6,105 nucleotides of DNA from JBBRLG01 sp038231495. Lineage in GTDB: Bacteria > Planctomycetota > Planctomycetia > Gemmatales > Gemmataceae. The notes beneath the pieces are model-generated. The model did not search any database, was not told where the DNA came from, and saw only the letters and a list, made by a program, of their open reading frames with translations. Shown one piece after another: positions 1 through 6,105 of this stretch. Location of the stretch: positions 1 through 6,105 of the forward strand of contig JBBRLG010000457.1 in assembly GCA_038231495.1 (NCBI GenBank). Reading direction: 5' to 3'. Every line of letters begins with the position of its first letter. The stretch's first letter is position 1. The position numbers were made by a program, and so were the translations under genes.

Positions 1-6
1 CACCTT

Positions 7-83
7 GGGGGCGGGGGGGGGATTGCCGCCGGCGGGGTTACACCATCCACCAACCGCGGTTGCTTTTCCCCCCCCGGCCCCCC
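7..83. repeat. Opposed poly-G and poly-C tracts forming a GC-only inverted repeat at the end of the aminotransferase gene
   Basis: On the plus strand G5-C-G9 (7-21) faces C8-GG-C6 (68-83). Pairing 13-20 with 68-75, 12 with 76, and 7-11 with 78-82 gives 14 G:C pairs with a single bulge. The 46-nt loop contains the TAA of the aminotransferase gene (38-40) and two perfect palindromes, CCGCCGGCGG (26-35) and CAACCGCGGTTG (51-62). In the direction of transcription it lies at the end of the last gene seen, so a transcript-end hairpin is conceivable, but AAGGTG rather than a T-run follows. Long homopolymers are also prone to sequencing and assembly error. Confidence 0.65.
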
Positions 84-1264
84 AATTCGTTAGACGATTC
101 GGCCACGACGCGGGCCACGCGCTGCAGCTGAGCGGGCGTAATTTCCGGGTACATCGGCAAGGCCAGCGTCTCGTTCGCGGCGGCTTCCGACGCCGGCAGG
201 TCGCCGGGCCGGTAGCCGAGGTTGGCGAAACACTCCTGCAAGTGCATCGGCCGCGGGTAGTAAATCTCGCAGCCGATCTGCGCGGCCTTGAGCGCCGCCA
301 TCAAGGCAGCGCGCCGCGGCGTGCGCACGACGTACTGGTTGAAGATGTGTCGGTCGCCGCCGCGGCGCCACGGCAGCGTAAGCCGTTCGCCGTCGTTAAC
401 GGGAGCCAGCAGTTCGTCGTAGCGCGCCGCGGCGGCTTGACGACCCGCAGTCCAGTGGTCGAGGTAAGGCAATTTCACCCTCAAGATTGCGGCCTGGAGC
501 GCGTCGAGACGGCTGTTCAGCCCGACCAGTTGGTGAAAGTATTTGGGCTTGCTTCCGTGCGCCCGCAGAATGCGGAGTTTCGCGGCCAGGGCGGCATCGT
601 CAGTCACGACCGCGCCGGCGTCGCCCGCCGCTCCCAGGTTTTTCGACGGAAAGAAACTGAAGCAGCCGAGTTGGCCCATCGTGCCCGCCATGCGTCCTTG
701 ATAGCGTGTGCCCACCGCCTGGGCCGCGTCTTCGACGAGGGGCAGGTTCAGCCTCTTTGCGAGATCGAGAATGGGGTTCATCTCGGCCGACTGGCCGTAA
801 AGATGCACCGGAATGATCGCCTTGACCCGACGTGGGTCGTGGTCGAAGCGGGTGCGATCGTTCAAGAGCGAATGTTTGCCGTTGAAGTAGTCGGCCAGCG
901 CTTGCGGATCGAGGTTGTAACTGTGCGGCTCGATGTCCACAAACACGGGCTTTGCGCCGAGGCGGGCGATCGCGCCGGCAGTGGCGAAAAAGGTGTACGG
1001 CGTCGTCACGACCTCGTCGCCGGGCTGAATGTCGAGGGCCATCAGGCACGCCAGCAGGGCGTCGGAGCCGGACGCCACGCCGATGGCGTGAGCCGCGCCG
1101 ACGTGCTGCGCCAACTCCCGCTCGAACGCTTCGACTTCAGGCCCCAGGATGAAGTATTGCGACTCCATCACGCGCCGGATCGCGGTTTCGACTTCCACGC
1201 GGATCGTTTGGTACTGCGCCTTCAAATCTAGCGAAGGAATGGGGGCAGCCTCTTCAACGGTCAT
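38..1264 (-). CDS. wbpE: DegT/DnrJ/EryC1/StrS-family PLP aminotransferase (WbpE/WlbC-like)
   Basis: This is a sugar-nucleotide aminotransferase of 408 residues. The family member suggested by context moves the amino group of glutamate to C3 of UDP-3-keto-GlcNAcA in the cytoplasm, using pyridoxal phosphate. Visible signatures are GSDAL at 66-70 (cofactor phosphate region), EDAAQA at 178-183 (D179 and Q182 contact the PLP ring in this fold) and SFFPSKNLG at 203-211, where K208 is the predicted Schiff-base lysine. The ATG at 1264 is chosen because the conserved N-terminus (IPSLDLKAQY, 9-18) follows at once. AAAGGAAA lies 10 nt upstream, and the gene overlaps the end of the acetyltransferase gene by 11 bp. 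Residues about 128-145 look like a short insertion compared with typical WbpE proteins. The last 15 residues or so (GGRGGKSNRGWWMV) are encoded by a poly-G tract and look non-conserved. The family call is firm; the exact substrate is inferred from the neighbours. Confidence 0.93.
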   Translation of the reverse strand: MTVEEAAPIPSLDLKAQYQTIRVEVETAIRRVMESQYFILGPEVEAFERELAQHVGAAHAIGVASGSDALLACLMALDIQPGDEVVTTPYTFFATAGAIARLGAKPVFVDIEPHSYNLDPQALADYFNGKHSLLNDRTRFDHDPRRVKAIIPVHLYGQSAEMNPILDLAKRLNLPLVEDAAQAVGTRYQGRMAGTMGQLGCFSFFPSKNLGAAGDAGAVVTDDAALAAKLRILRAHGSKPKYFHQLVGLNSRLDALQAAILRVKLPYLDHWTAGRQAAAARYDELLAPVNDGERLTLPWRRGGDRHIFNQYVVRTPRRAALMAALKAAQIGCEIYYPRPMHLQECFANLGYRPGDLPASEAAANETLALPMYPEITPAQLQRVARVVAESSNELGGRGGKSNRGWWMV

Positions 1265-1853
1265 GGCGTTGCGATTTCCTTTGAACCTGGCCGTCGAGCA
1301 TTTGATACGTTTCGCCCGTGGCCGGGCACGTTGCCAGGCCGGCGGCGTCGAAGGCCGGCAGCCGCTCGCCGTGGGCCGACATCCAGCCGACCACGCGGCC
1401 GGGCACGCCGACCACCAGGGCGAAGTCCGGCACGTCGTGCGTCACTACGGTGCCCGCGCCGATGAAGGCATACGCGCCGATCGTTACGCCGCACACGATT
1501 GTCGAATTCGCGCCGAGGGTGGCACCGCGGCGCACCAGCGTTTTGGCATACTGGCCTTTGCGAACGACTTCGCAGCGCGGGTTGCGGATGTTGGTGAACA
1601 CCATCGACGGGCCGCAAAATACGTCGTCTTCGAGGACGACGCCGTCGTAAAGCGAGACGTTGTTCTGAATTTTGACGTTGCGGCCGACGACGACGTTGCC
1701 GGCCACGAAAACGTTTTGGCCGAGGTTGCAGTGTTCGCCCAGCCGCGCGCCGCTGGCGACGTGGCAGAAGTGCCAAATCTTCGTATCGGCCCCGATCGTA
1801 CAGGGCTGGTCGATGACCGCGCTGGGGTGCGCGAAGTAGGCGGGCGTGGTCAT
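1254..1853 (-). CDS. wbpD: Left-handed beta-helix N-acetyltransferase (WbpD/WlbB-like)
   Basis: This 199-residue protein is a hexapeptide-repeat acetyltransferase. In the WbpD/WlbB family the enzyme uses acetyl-CoA to acetylate the C3 amine of UDP-GlcNAc3NA, and works as a trimer. Hexad repeats run from about residue 10 to 150, including IGADTKIW, LGEHCNLGQNVFV, VGRNVKIQNNVSLYDGVVLEDDVF (53-79 region) and, later, LGANSTIVCGVTIGAYAFIGAG. The stretch from KIQNNVSLYDGV to FTNIRNPR (61-93) is typical of this subfamily, as is the C-terminal CPATGETYQM segment. The ATG at 1853 is preferred over an in-frame ATG at 1910. It directly precedes the family-like N-terminus (YFAHPSAVID) and overlaps the upstream stop as ATGA, which suggests translational coupling; I see no good Shine-Dalgarno sequence. 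The extra 19 residues from 1910 would come from inside the dehydrogenase gene. The gene order dehydrogenase, acetyltransferase, aminotransferase supports the assignment. Confidence 0.93.
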   Translation of the reverse strand: MTTPAYFAHPSAVIDQPCTIGADTKIWHFCHVASGARLGEHCNLGQNVFVAGNVVVGRNVKIQNNVSLYDGVVLEDDVFCGPSMVFTNIRNPRCEVVRKGQYAKTLVRRGATLGANSTIVCGVTIGAYAFIGAGTVVTHDVPDFALVVGVPGRVVGWMSAHGERLPAFDAAGLATCPATGETYQMLDGQVQRKSQRHDR

Positions 1854-2920
1854 AGCCGCGTCAGGTCCGTACTGCCCTGGCCGAGCGGCACGGGCTGGCC
1901 GTGGGTACACAACGATCGTTGCGCCGCCTGCAAAACCTCAAGGACGTGCAGGCCGCTTTGGCCGTCGGTCAACGGCGGCTCGCCGGTGACGATGGCTTCG
2001 AGGAAGTGTTCAGCCTCGCGCCGGAGCGGCTCCTCGGCGGGTAGTGCGACGACTTCCGCCTCACGCTTGCGCGGCGTCGGCTGGCCGTTGACCCAGTCGA
2101 TGCCTTGATCGTAGACGACCAGCTTGCGGTCCGGCGAAACGTCGTCGAAGACGGCCATGCGCTTCGAGCCGACGACGACCAGGCGCTGTTCCTTGTAAGG
2201 ATGCAGCCAGCTGACGAAGATGTGTCCGCGAACGCCGCGGTCGAACATGAGGTTCGTAACGGTCACGTCGGCGACGTTCGGTTGCAAGTACGCGCCGCCG
2301 GTGGCGCTGACCTCGAACGGCGTTTCACCCACGAGCCGCAGCATGACCGCGATGTCGTGCGGGGCGAAGCTCCACAAAATGTTCTCTTCCAGCCGCACCT
2401 TGCCGAGGTTGAGGCGGTTCGAGTAGACGTACTGCAACGTGCCCAACTCGCCGGCGCGGACGCGCTTGACCAACTCCACGACGGCGGGATGGTATTCGAG
2501 GATGTGGCCGACCATCAACGTCAGGCCGGCGGCACGGGCCTGGCGCACGAGGTGCAAGCCGTCGCGGTAAGTCAACGCCAACGGCTTTTCGACGAAGACG
2601 TGCTTGCCGGCGGCCAAGGCTCGGCCCGCGAGGTTGGCGTGCGTCTCGGCGGGCGTGGCGATGACGACGGCCTCGACTTCCGGGTCTTTCAGGATCGCGT
2701 CAAACTCGGCGACGACGGAGACCGCTGGGGCGATCTGTCGGGCCTGTGCGGCACCGGGGCCGCCGGGTTCGCAGACGGCGCGCAACACGCCGAGTTGGTT
2801 GAAGACACGGACGAGGTTGCGGCCCCAGTAGCCGCAGCCGACGACCGCGACCTGCGGTGCGCGGTTGGTCCGCCGCGGCCGGTGGGCCGTCGCCGTCGAG
2901 GCAGGTATCGTGTCGAGCAT
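1850..2920 (-). CDS. wbpB: Gfo/Idh/MocA-family NAD(P)-dependent sugar-nucleotide dehydrogenase (WbpB/WlbA-like)
   Basis: This 356-residue protein is an oxidoreductase with an N-terminal Rossmann domain and a C-terminal alpha/beta domain. Related WbpB/WlbA enzymes oxidise C3 of UDP-GlcNAcA to the 3-keto sugar that the aminotransferase uses. Visible motifs are the dinucleotide-binding GCGYWG (28-33), VVIATPAETH (85-94), the family EKP motif (111-113, in GKHVFVEKPL) and APHDIAVM (186-193), whose H188 is at the usual catalytic histidine position. NLGKVRLEENILWS (171-184) is a stretch I associate with the WbpB/WlbA branch. The length is normal, apart from about 20 basic and polar residues before the first strand. 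GAGG sits 8 nt before the ATG, and only 21 nt separate this start from the stop of the glycosyltransferase gene. Gfo/Idh proteins vary widely in substrate, so the specific role depends mainly on the adjacent acetyltransferase and aminotransferase genes. Confidence 0.92.
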   Translation of the reverse strand: MLDTIPASTATAHRPRRTNRAPQVAVVGCGYWGRNLVRVFNQLGVLRAVCEPGGPGAAQARQIAPAVSVVAEFDAILKDPEVEAVVIATPAETHANLAGRALAAGKHVFVEKPLALTYRDGLHLVRQARAAGLTLMVGHILEYHPAVVELVKRVRAGELGTLQYVYSNRLNLGKVRLEENILWSFAPHDIAVMLRLVGETPFEVSATGGAYLQPNVADVTVTNLMFDRGVRGHIFVSWLHPYKEQRLVVVGSKRMAVFDDVSPDRKLVVYDQGIDWVNGQPTPRKREAEVVALPAEEPLRREAEHFLEAIVTGEPPLTDGQSGLHVLEVLQAAQRSLCTHGQPVPLGQGSTDLTRL

Positions 2921-2941
2921 GTTGGCAACCTCAACGGACGG

Positions 2942-4207
2942 TTAAAGGCAGTTCGCCAGCGGTTTTGAAAGCACTGCTAAACGGAGTTGGTTATTCGTCA
3001 GCCGCCGGCCGCGCGTTTCGCACACGACGCGCTCAAAATTCGCGGTCGCGATGCCGCGGTCGAAGGTCGTCGTGGCCACCTGTCGGCCGCGCCGCCCCAT
3101 TGCCGCCAGTTCGTCCGGGTGGACCAGGCACCAGCGCACGGCCGCGACGAGTTCCGCCGGTGCGTCCGGCGGGATCACGACGCCAGTCTGTTCCGCGTCC
3201 GTGATGCGGGCCACCTCGCTGTCGGCGTCCACGGCGGCGACGTACGGCTTGCCGGCCGCCAGGATGCCGTACAACTTGCTCGGCACGATGCAGCCGGCCA
3301 AACCCTTTTGCAGCGGGATCAGATGCACGTCCGCCACGCCCAGCGATTCGCTCAGGGCGTCCTTCGGCTGGTACGGCCGAAACGTCACGTTGTCCAGCGT
3401 CCACTCCGCGACTCGCGCTTCCAGCCTTGCCTTGGCGGCGCCCTCGCCGACGAAAAGGAAGTGGACCGGTTCGCCCCGCAAGTCGCGCGCGGCCACCAGA
3501 ATTTGTTCCAGGTTTTGCGACAGCCCCAGGTTGCCGGAGTACATCACGACGAACCGGCCGTCCAACCCCCACGCTTTGCGCAGGGGGTTGGCACCCGGCA
3601 GCGGTCGCACCTTGTCCACGTCCACCCAGTTGGGGACAATAACGATCTTTTCGGACGAAATTCCCCGGTCGAGCACGCGCCGCCGCATGTCTTCGCCGAG
3701 GACGACAACCCGGTCCGCGTGCCGTAAGCCGAACTGCGTCGCCCAGCGTAAAAACCACGTCACCGGGCCGGGACGCAGTTTGCCCAGCGTGAGGGCGACT
3801 TCGGGGTAGAGGTCTTGCAGGTAATAAACCAAGCCGCAACGGTGCCACGCCTTGAGCAGCGCTCCCAAGGCGCCCAACACCGGCGGGTCCGTTTCGACGA
3901 CGATCACGGCGGGCCGCCGTTGCGCGAACGCCGACCATGCCGCCAGTAGTAAGTAGCCACTCAGGCCGAGTACCCTGCCGAAAAGGCTTTTCTTGGAAAA
4001 CCGGCTGTTCCGCACGCGCAGGATGTGAACGCCCTGGTGAGTCTCCCGCTGCACGAGACCGCGGCCGCCGGCGGTGACGAAGTTCGGTTGCCCCGCGATG
4101 ACGGTGACGCGGTGCCGCCGGGCGAGGTCGCCGCACAGTTCCGTCAGCAGCTGGCCCGTCGCTTCCACGTCGGGCCAGTAGGAGCGGTTCAGGAACAGGA
4201 CGTCCAA
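2942..4207 (-). CDS. GT4-family glycosyltransferase (WbuB-like), TTG start
   Basis: This 421-residue GT-B glycosyltransferase probably adds a sugar from a nucleotide donor to a lipid-linked intermediate at the inner face of the cytoplasmic membrane. Numbering from the TTG start, the N-terminus reads LDVLFLNRSYWPDVEATGQ (1-19), the usual WbuB-type opening with the glycine-containing acceptor loop. It is followed by YYLQDLYPE (128-136), PNWVD (192-196), YSGNLG (223-228), FVGEG (252-256) and PSKLYGILAAGKP (309-321). The last motif takes the place of the E-x7-E region of classical GT4 enzymes. An upstream in-frame ATG at 4288 would add 27 residues encoded by the heptad repeat, with no resemblance to the family. 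TTG at 4207 has AAAAAGGA ending 5 nt upstream and gives the conserved N-terminus. I see no clear membrane-spanning segment. Acceptor and donor cannot be told from sequence; the adjacent WbpB/D/E trio makes a diacetamido-uronic acid donor one possibility. Confidence 0.9.
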   Translation of the reverse strand: MDVLFLNRSYWPDVEATGQLLTELCGDLARRHRVTVIAGQPNFVTAGGRGLVQRETHQGVHILRVRNSRFSKKSLFGRVLGLSGYLLLAAWSAFAQRRPAVIVVETDPPVLGALGALLKAWHRCGLVYYLQDLYPEVALTLGKLRPGPVTWFLRWATQFGLRHADRVVVLGEDMRRRVLDRGISSEKIVIVPNWVDVDKVRPLPGANPLRKAWGLDGRFVVMYSGNLGLSQNLEQILVAARDLRGEPVHFLFVGEGAAKARLEARVAEWTLDNVTFRPYQPKDALSESLGVADVHLIPLQKGLAGCIVPSKLYGILAAGKPYVAAVDADSEVARITDAEQTGVVIPPDAPAELVAAVRWCLVHPDELAAMGRRGRQVATTTFDRGIATANFERVVCETRGRRLTNNQLRLAVLSKPLANCL

Positions 4208-4212
4208 GGGGA

Positions 4213-4220
4213 TCCTTTTT
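4213..4220 (-). promoter_or_regulatory. Ribosome binding site that sets the TTG start of the GT4 gene
   Basis: On the minus strand this reads AAAAAGGA, followed by TCCCC and then TTG (4207-4205). The AAGGA core with 5 nt spacing is the best Shine-Dalgarno match near any start in the window. It lies immediately after the inverted heptad repeat, so folding of that repeat would place the site at the base of the hairpin. This site is the main reason for choosing TTG over the upstream ATG at 4288. Confidence 0.7.
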
Positions 4221-4221
4221 G

Positions 4222-4312
<91 letters not shown>

Positions 4313-4316
4313 TTCC

Positions 4317-5837
4317 TCAGATCACTGGCACTTCGTCCGTCTTAAATACGTACGGCGCGGCCGCGGTTGGCCTAACTTCCGGGACGCCGTGCATCAACTC
4401 CGTCGCGGCGATCTCGAATCCTTGCACGAGCTTGCCAAGCGTCAGGATTTTCTGCCAGACCGGCTCCTCGTCCTGGTAGCCGATGACTTCGAGTCGGCCG
4501 ATCACCTGCTTGCGCACCTCCAGCGGGAGTTCCGCACGCCACACGACCCGGTCCTCGGCGTCGTCGGCCATGCGGTCCCAGCGGGCGTGGTAGCCTTCCT
4601 GAATGGCCGGCGCGTTCACGTCCAGGCGCAGCGCCTTCAGATTAAGTGGCTCGCTCAGGTCCTTGACGCCGACCCATAGCTCGTTCCAGTTGAGCGACCC
4701 TTGCAGGCGCACGGCACTATGGTTGCTCCCCTGCTGCCGGGGCCGCCCCAGGAACGACGACGCTAGCGAGCGAAAGCGCTGGCCGAGCAGTGCCAGCTCG
4801 CCGTGGCCGAACAAGCGCGTCACCACCAGGATGCCCACGACCGTCACCGCGCTCAGGATCGCCAGCAATTCGTTCTTGAGGACCAGGCTTGCCATGACGC
4901 CGATGACGGTCAGCAGGCAGAAGCCGGACACGAGCAGTAACACGTGAAACGCCTTGAACCCGCGCCGCAACAGGCAGTGGTGCAGGTGGCCGCGGTCGGT
5001 GTCGTAGATGCTGCGGCCCGTGAGTTTGCGGCGCAGGATCGCGGCGGTCGTGTCGAACACCGGGATAATGAGGAGTGCCGTCGGCGTCGCCAGCGCGATC
5101 GTCGCCGGCCCCTTGAGCGAACTCTGGATCGCCAACACGCCGACGACCAGGCCGATTAACATGCTGCCCGAATCACCCAGGAAGACCGACGCCGGCGGGA
5201 AGTTGTAGAAGAGGAAGCCGAGCAACGCCCCGCCGAGGGCCAGCGCCACGAACGCCGCCGCCAGGTGGTCGCCGCCCCACAGCGCGACGGCGGCCAGGGC
5301 CAGGACAATAATCAGGCCCATGCTGCTGAGCAAGCCGTCCATGCCGTCGATCAGGTTGAGCGAGTTGATGGCGCCGAGCAGGAGGAAAATGGTGAACGGG
5401 TAGGTGAGCAGTCCCAACTCGATCGTGTAATCGAAAATGGTCAGGTTGCGAACGAGTACGCCGCAGGCAATGACGATGACGACCGCAACGCACTGGCCTA
5501 TGAGCTTGTGCCGGCCGCGCAGGTAGCCGAGGTCGTCGATCAGGCCGACTGCGCAGATGACGACCGACGCGGCGAGGAGCCCGAATAGCTTCAACGCCTG
5601 GGGCTGGCACTGATCCAGGAGCGCCTGCGAGGCGAACAGCATCAGGCCGACGGCAAGGCACGTCGAGAACAGGATCGGCAAGCCGCCGGCGACCGGGACG
5701 GTGCGCGTGTGCATCTTGCGGCGCTGGTCGGGCCGGTCTACCAGTTCCCATTTGAGGGCCAGCGCGCGCGCCGCCGGCGTCAACAGGAGACACAGCAGGA
5801 AGCTGGCGCCAAAGGTAGCGAACAAGGGAACAAGCAT
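4317..5837 (-). CDS. Polyprenyl-phosphate sugar-1-phosphate transferase (WecA/MraY superfamily) with long C-terminal domain
   Basis: This 506-residue integral membrane protein should transfer a sugar-1-phosphate, commonly GlcNAc-1-P in the WecA branch, from its UDP form to undecaprenyl phosphate, starting a lipid-linked glycan. Superfamily signatures are HTRTVPVAGG (43-52), VGLIDD (97-102; D101 and D102 belong to the Mg2+ site region), NSLNLIDGMDGL (158-169), FLGDSGS (219-225), IPVFDTTAAILRR (258-270) and DRGHLHH (281-287). Around ten hydrophobic segments span residues 1-343, with the first at about 5-20. Residues 344-506 are an extra, mostly soluble tail rich in charged residues and including LKALRLDVNAPAIQEGYHARW. 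WecA-type enzymes are usually about 330-370 residues, so this is a real extension. The ATG at 5837 gives a standard N-terminus, though its Shine-Dalgarno sequence is weak. It is the first gene of the group, fitting an initiating enzyme. The sugar substrate is not determined by the sequence. Confidence 0.93.
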   Translation of the reverse strand: MLVPLFATFGASFLLCLLLTPAARALALKWELVDRPDQRRKMHTRTVPVAGGLPILFSTCLAVGLMLFASQALLDQCQPQALKLFGLLAASVVICAVGLIDDLGYLRGRHKLIGQCVAVVIVIACGVLVRNLTIFDYTIELGLLTYPFTIFLLLGAINSLNLIDGMDGLLSSMGLIIVLALAAVALWGGDHLAAAFVALALGGALLGFLFYNFPPASVFLGDSGSMLIGLVVGVLAIQSSLKGPATIALATPTALLIIPVFDTTAAILRRKLTGRSIYDTDRGHLHHCLLRRGFKAFHVLLLVSGFCLLTVIGVMASLVLKNELLAILSAVTVVGILVVTRLFGHGELALLGQRFRSLASSFLGRPRQQGSNHSAVRLQGSLNWNELWVGVKDLSEPLNLKALRLDVNAPAIQEGYHARWDRMADDAEDRVVWRAELPLEVRKQVIGRLEVIGYQDEEPVWQKILTLGKLVQGFEIAATELMHGVPEVRPTAAAPYVFKTDEVPVI

Positions 5838-6105
5838 GGACCAGGTCGTCCCGTCTAAGGCCGGTTATTACTGGCGCGCGTCGATCCGCAGCGGTAGACT
5901 GAGGGAAATCCGCGCGGACTCCGTCCCCATCGGTTGCGCGCCGGACGTCGCAACTGGCCGCTTGCGGCTTTGCGCGAAGCCGCAAGCGGCCGCGCGCCGT
6001 GTCACGAATCCATCGTCCTTGATGTGTTAGGGTAATGTCCCGCCGCCGTCAAACGCCTTCCGCCGGGGTCGCGCGGGTTGCACGCACCAACCCTTTCAGG
6101 GTAGA
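5838..6105. other. Non-coding leader upstream of the wecA-like gene
   Basis: This 268-bp stretch has no ORF that I can support on either strand and probably contains the operon's promoter. Its most AT-rich spot near the gene is TTATTA (5865-5870, TAATAA on the minus strand), inside the imperfect dyad CCGGTTATTACTGG (5861-5874). It is placed plausibly for a -10 box or operator, but I see no matching -35 element. Further out are a small inverted repeat GTTGCG/CGCAAC (5933-5938 and 5949-5954), the large palindrome at 5956-5991, and ACCCT-TTC-AGGGT (6090-6102) close to the window edge. The minus-strand frame entering at 6105 reaches TGA at 6049-6051, so the tail of another gene could lie here, but 18 residues are too few to judge. 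Confidence 0.5.
5956..5991. repeat. Perfect 15-bp inverted repeat (nested GC palindrome)
   Basis: GGCCGCTTGCGGCTT (5956-5970) and its exact reverse complement (5977-5991) are separated by TGCGCG. Each arm is itself nearly self-complementary (GCCGC-TT-GCGGC and GCCGC-AA-GCGGC), so the element can fold as one long hairpin or as two small ones. There is no T-run on either side in either direction, so a classical intrinsic terminator is unlikely. It could be a REP-like dispersed palindrome, a factor-binding site, or a terminator-like boundary hairpin of a type that needs no U-tract. It sits about 120 bp upstream of the first gene. Confidence 0.85.

Noticed and set aside
5..1231. A 408-codon plus-strand ORF opposite the aminotransferase gene
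   Set aside because: Its product is arginine-rich and low in recognisable motifs, as expected from antisense frames in GC-rich DNA. The minus-strand frame has clear DegT-family motifs across the same region.
1854..1910. Nineteen-residue N-terminal extension of the acetyltransferase from an ATG at 1910
   Set aside because: It would lie inside the dehydrogenase gene, has no family-like sequence, and the ATG at 1853 is an ATGA coupled start right before the conserved region.
1149..3809. Plus-strand ORFs of about 250-320 codons opposite the acetyltransferase, dehydrogenase and glycosyltransferase genes
   Set aside because: Each lies fully opposite a gene with strong family motifs and shows no motif of its own, so they are frame shadows.
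5865..5870. TAATAA as a minus-strand -10 promoter element
   Set aside because: No -35-like hexamer lies at the right distance, and a single AT-rich hexamer is weak evidence.
6049..6105. Possible 3' end of an upstream minus-strand gene (18 codons before TGA)
   Set aside because: It is too short to show coding character, and I recognised no protein family in it.

Overview
This window reads as part of a cell-surface polysaccharide biosynthesis locus from a GC-rich bacterium. Five genes cover almost all of it. All lie on the minus strand and are closely packed, so they are probably one operon transcribed from right to left. A Planctomycetota-like host is my best guess. It rests on high GC, a long C-terminal extension on the WecA/MraY-type enzyme, a TTG start, and GC-rich palindromes between genes. 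These traits are suggestive, not diagnostic.

In order of transcription: (1) 5838-6105 is a leader with no convincing gene, holding a perfect 15-bp inverted repeat (5956-5991). (2) 4317-5837 encodes a polyprenyl-phosphate sugar-1-phosphate transferase (WecA/MraY superfamily) with about 160 extra C-terminal residues. (3) 4208-4316 is an AT-rich spacer with heptanucleotide repeats in inverted orientation, able to form a 26-bp perfect stem, followed directly by a good Shine-Dalgarno sequence. (4) 2942-4207 encodes a WbuB-like GT4 glycosyltransferase that most likely starts at TTG. (5) 1850-2920 encodes a Gfo/Idh/MocA dehydrogenase (WbpB/WlbA type). (6) 1254-1853 encodes a left-handed beta-helix N-acetyltransferase (WbpD/WlbB type). 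(7) 38-1264 encodes a DegT/DnrJ/EryC1/StrS aminotransferase (WbpE/WlbC type). The last 60 bp or so of that gene and its downstream edge contain opposed poly-G and poly-C tracts.

The genes fit together as follows. The WecA-like enzyme would load the first sugar phosphate on a polyprenyl phosphate, and the GT4 enzyme would add a later sugar. The Gfo/Idh, acetyltransferase and aminotransferase trio matches the known route that oxidises C3 of UDP-GlcNAcA, transaminates it and acetylates the amine to give UDP-2,3-diacetamido-2,3-dideoxyglucuronic acid. The C6 dehydrogenase (WbpA type) that makes UDP-GlcNAcA is not in the window. The chemistry is well known. The less ordinary parts are the inverted heptad repeat between the first two genes, the C-terminal domain of the WecA-like protein, and the G/C tract structure at the end of the aminotransferase gene. 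I found no clearly new biological system.
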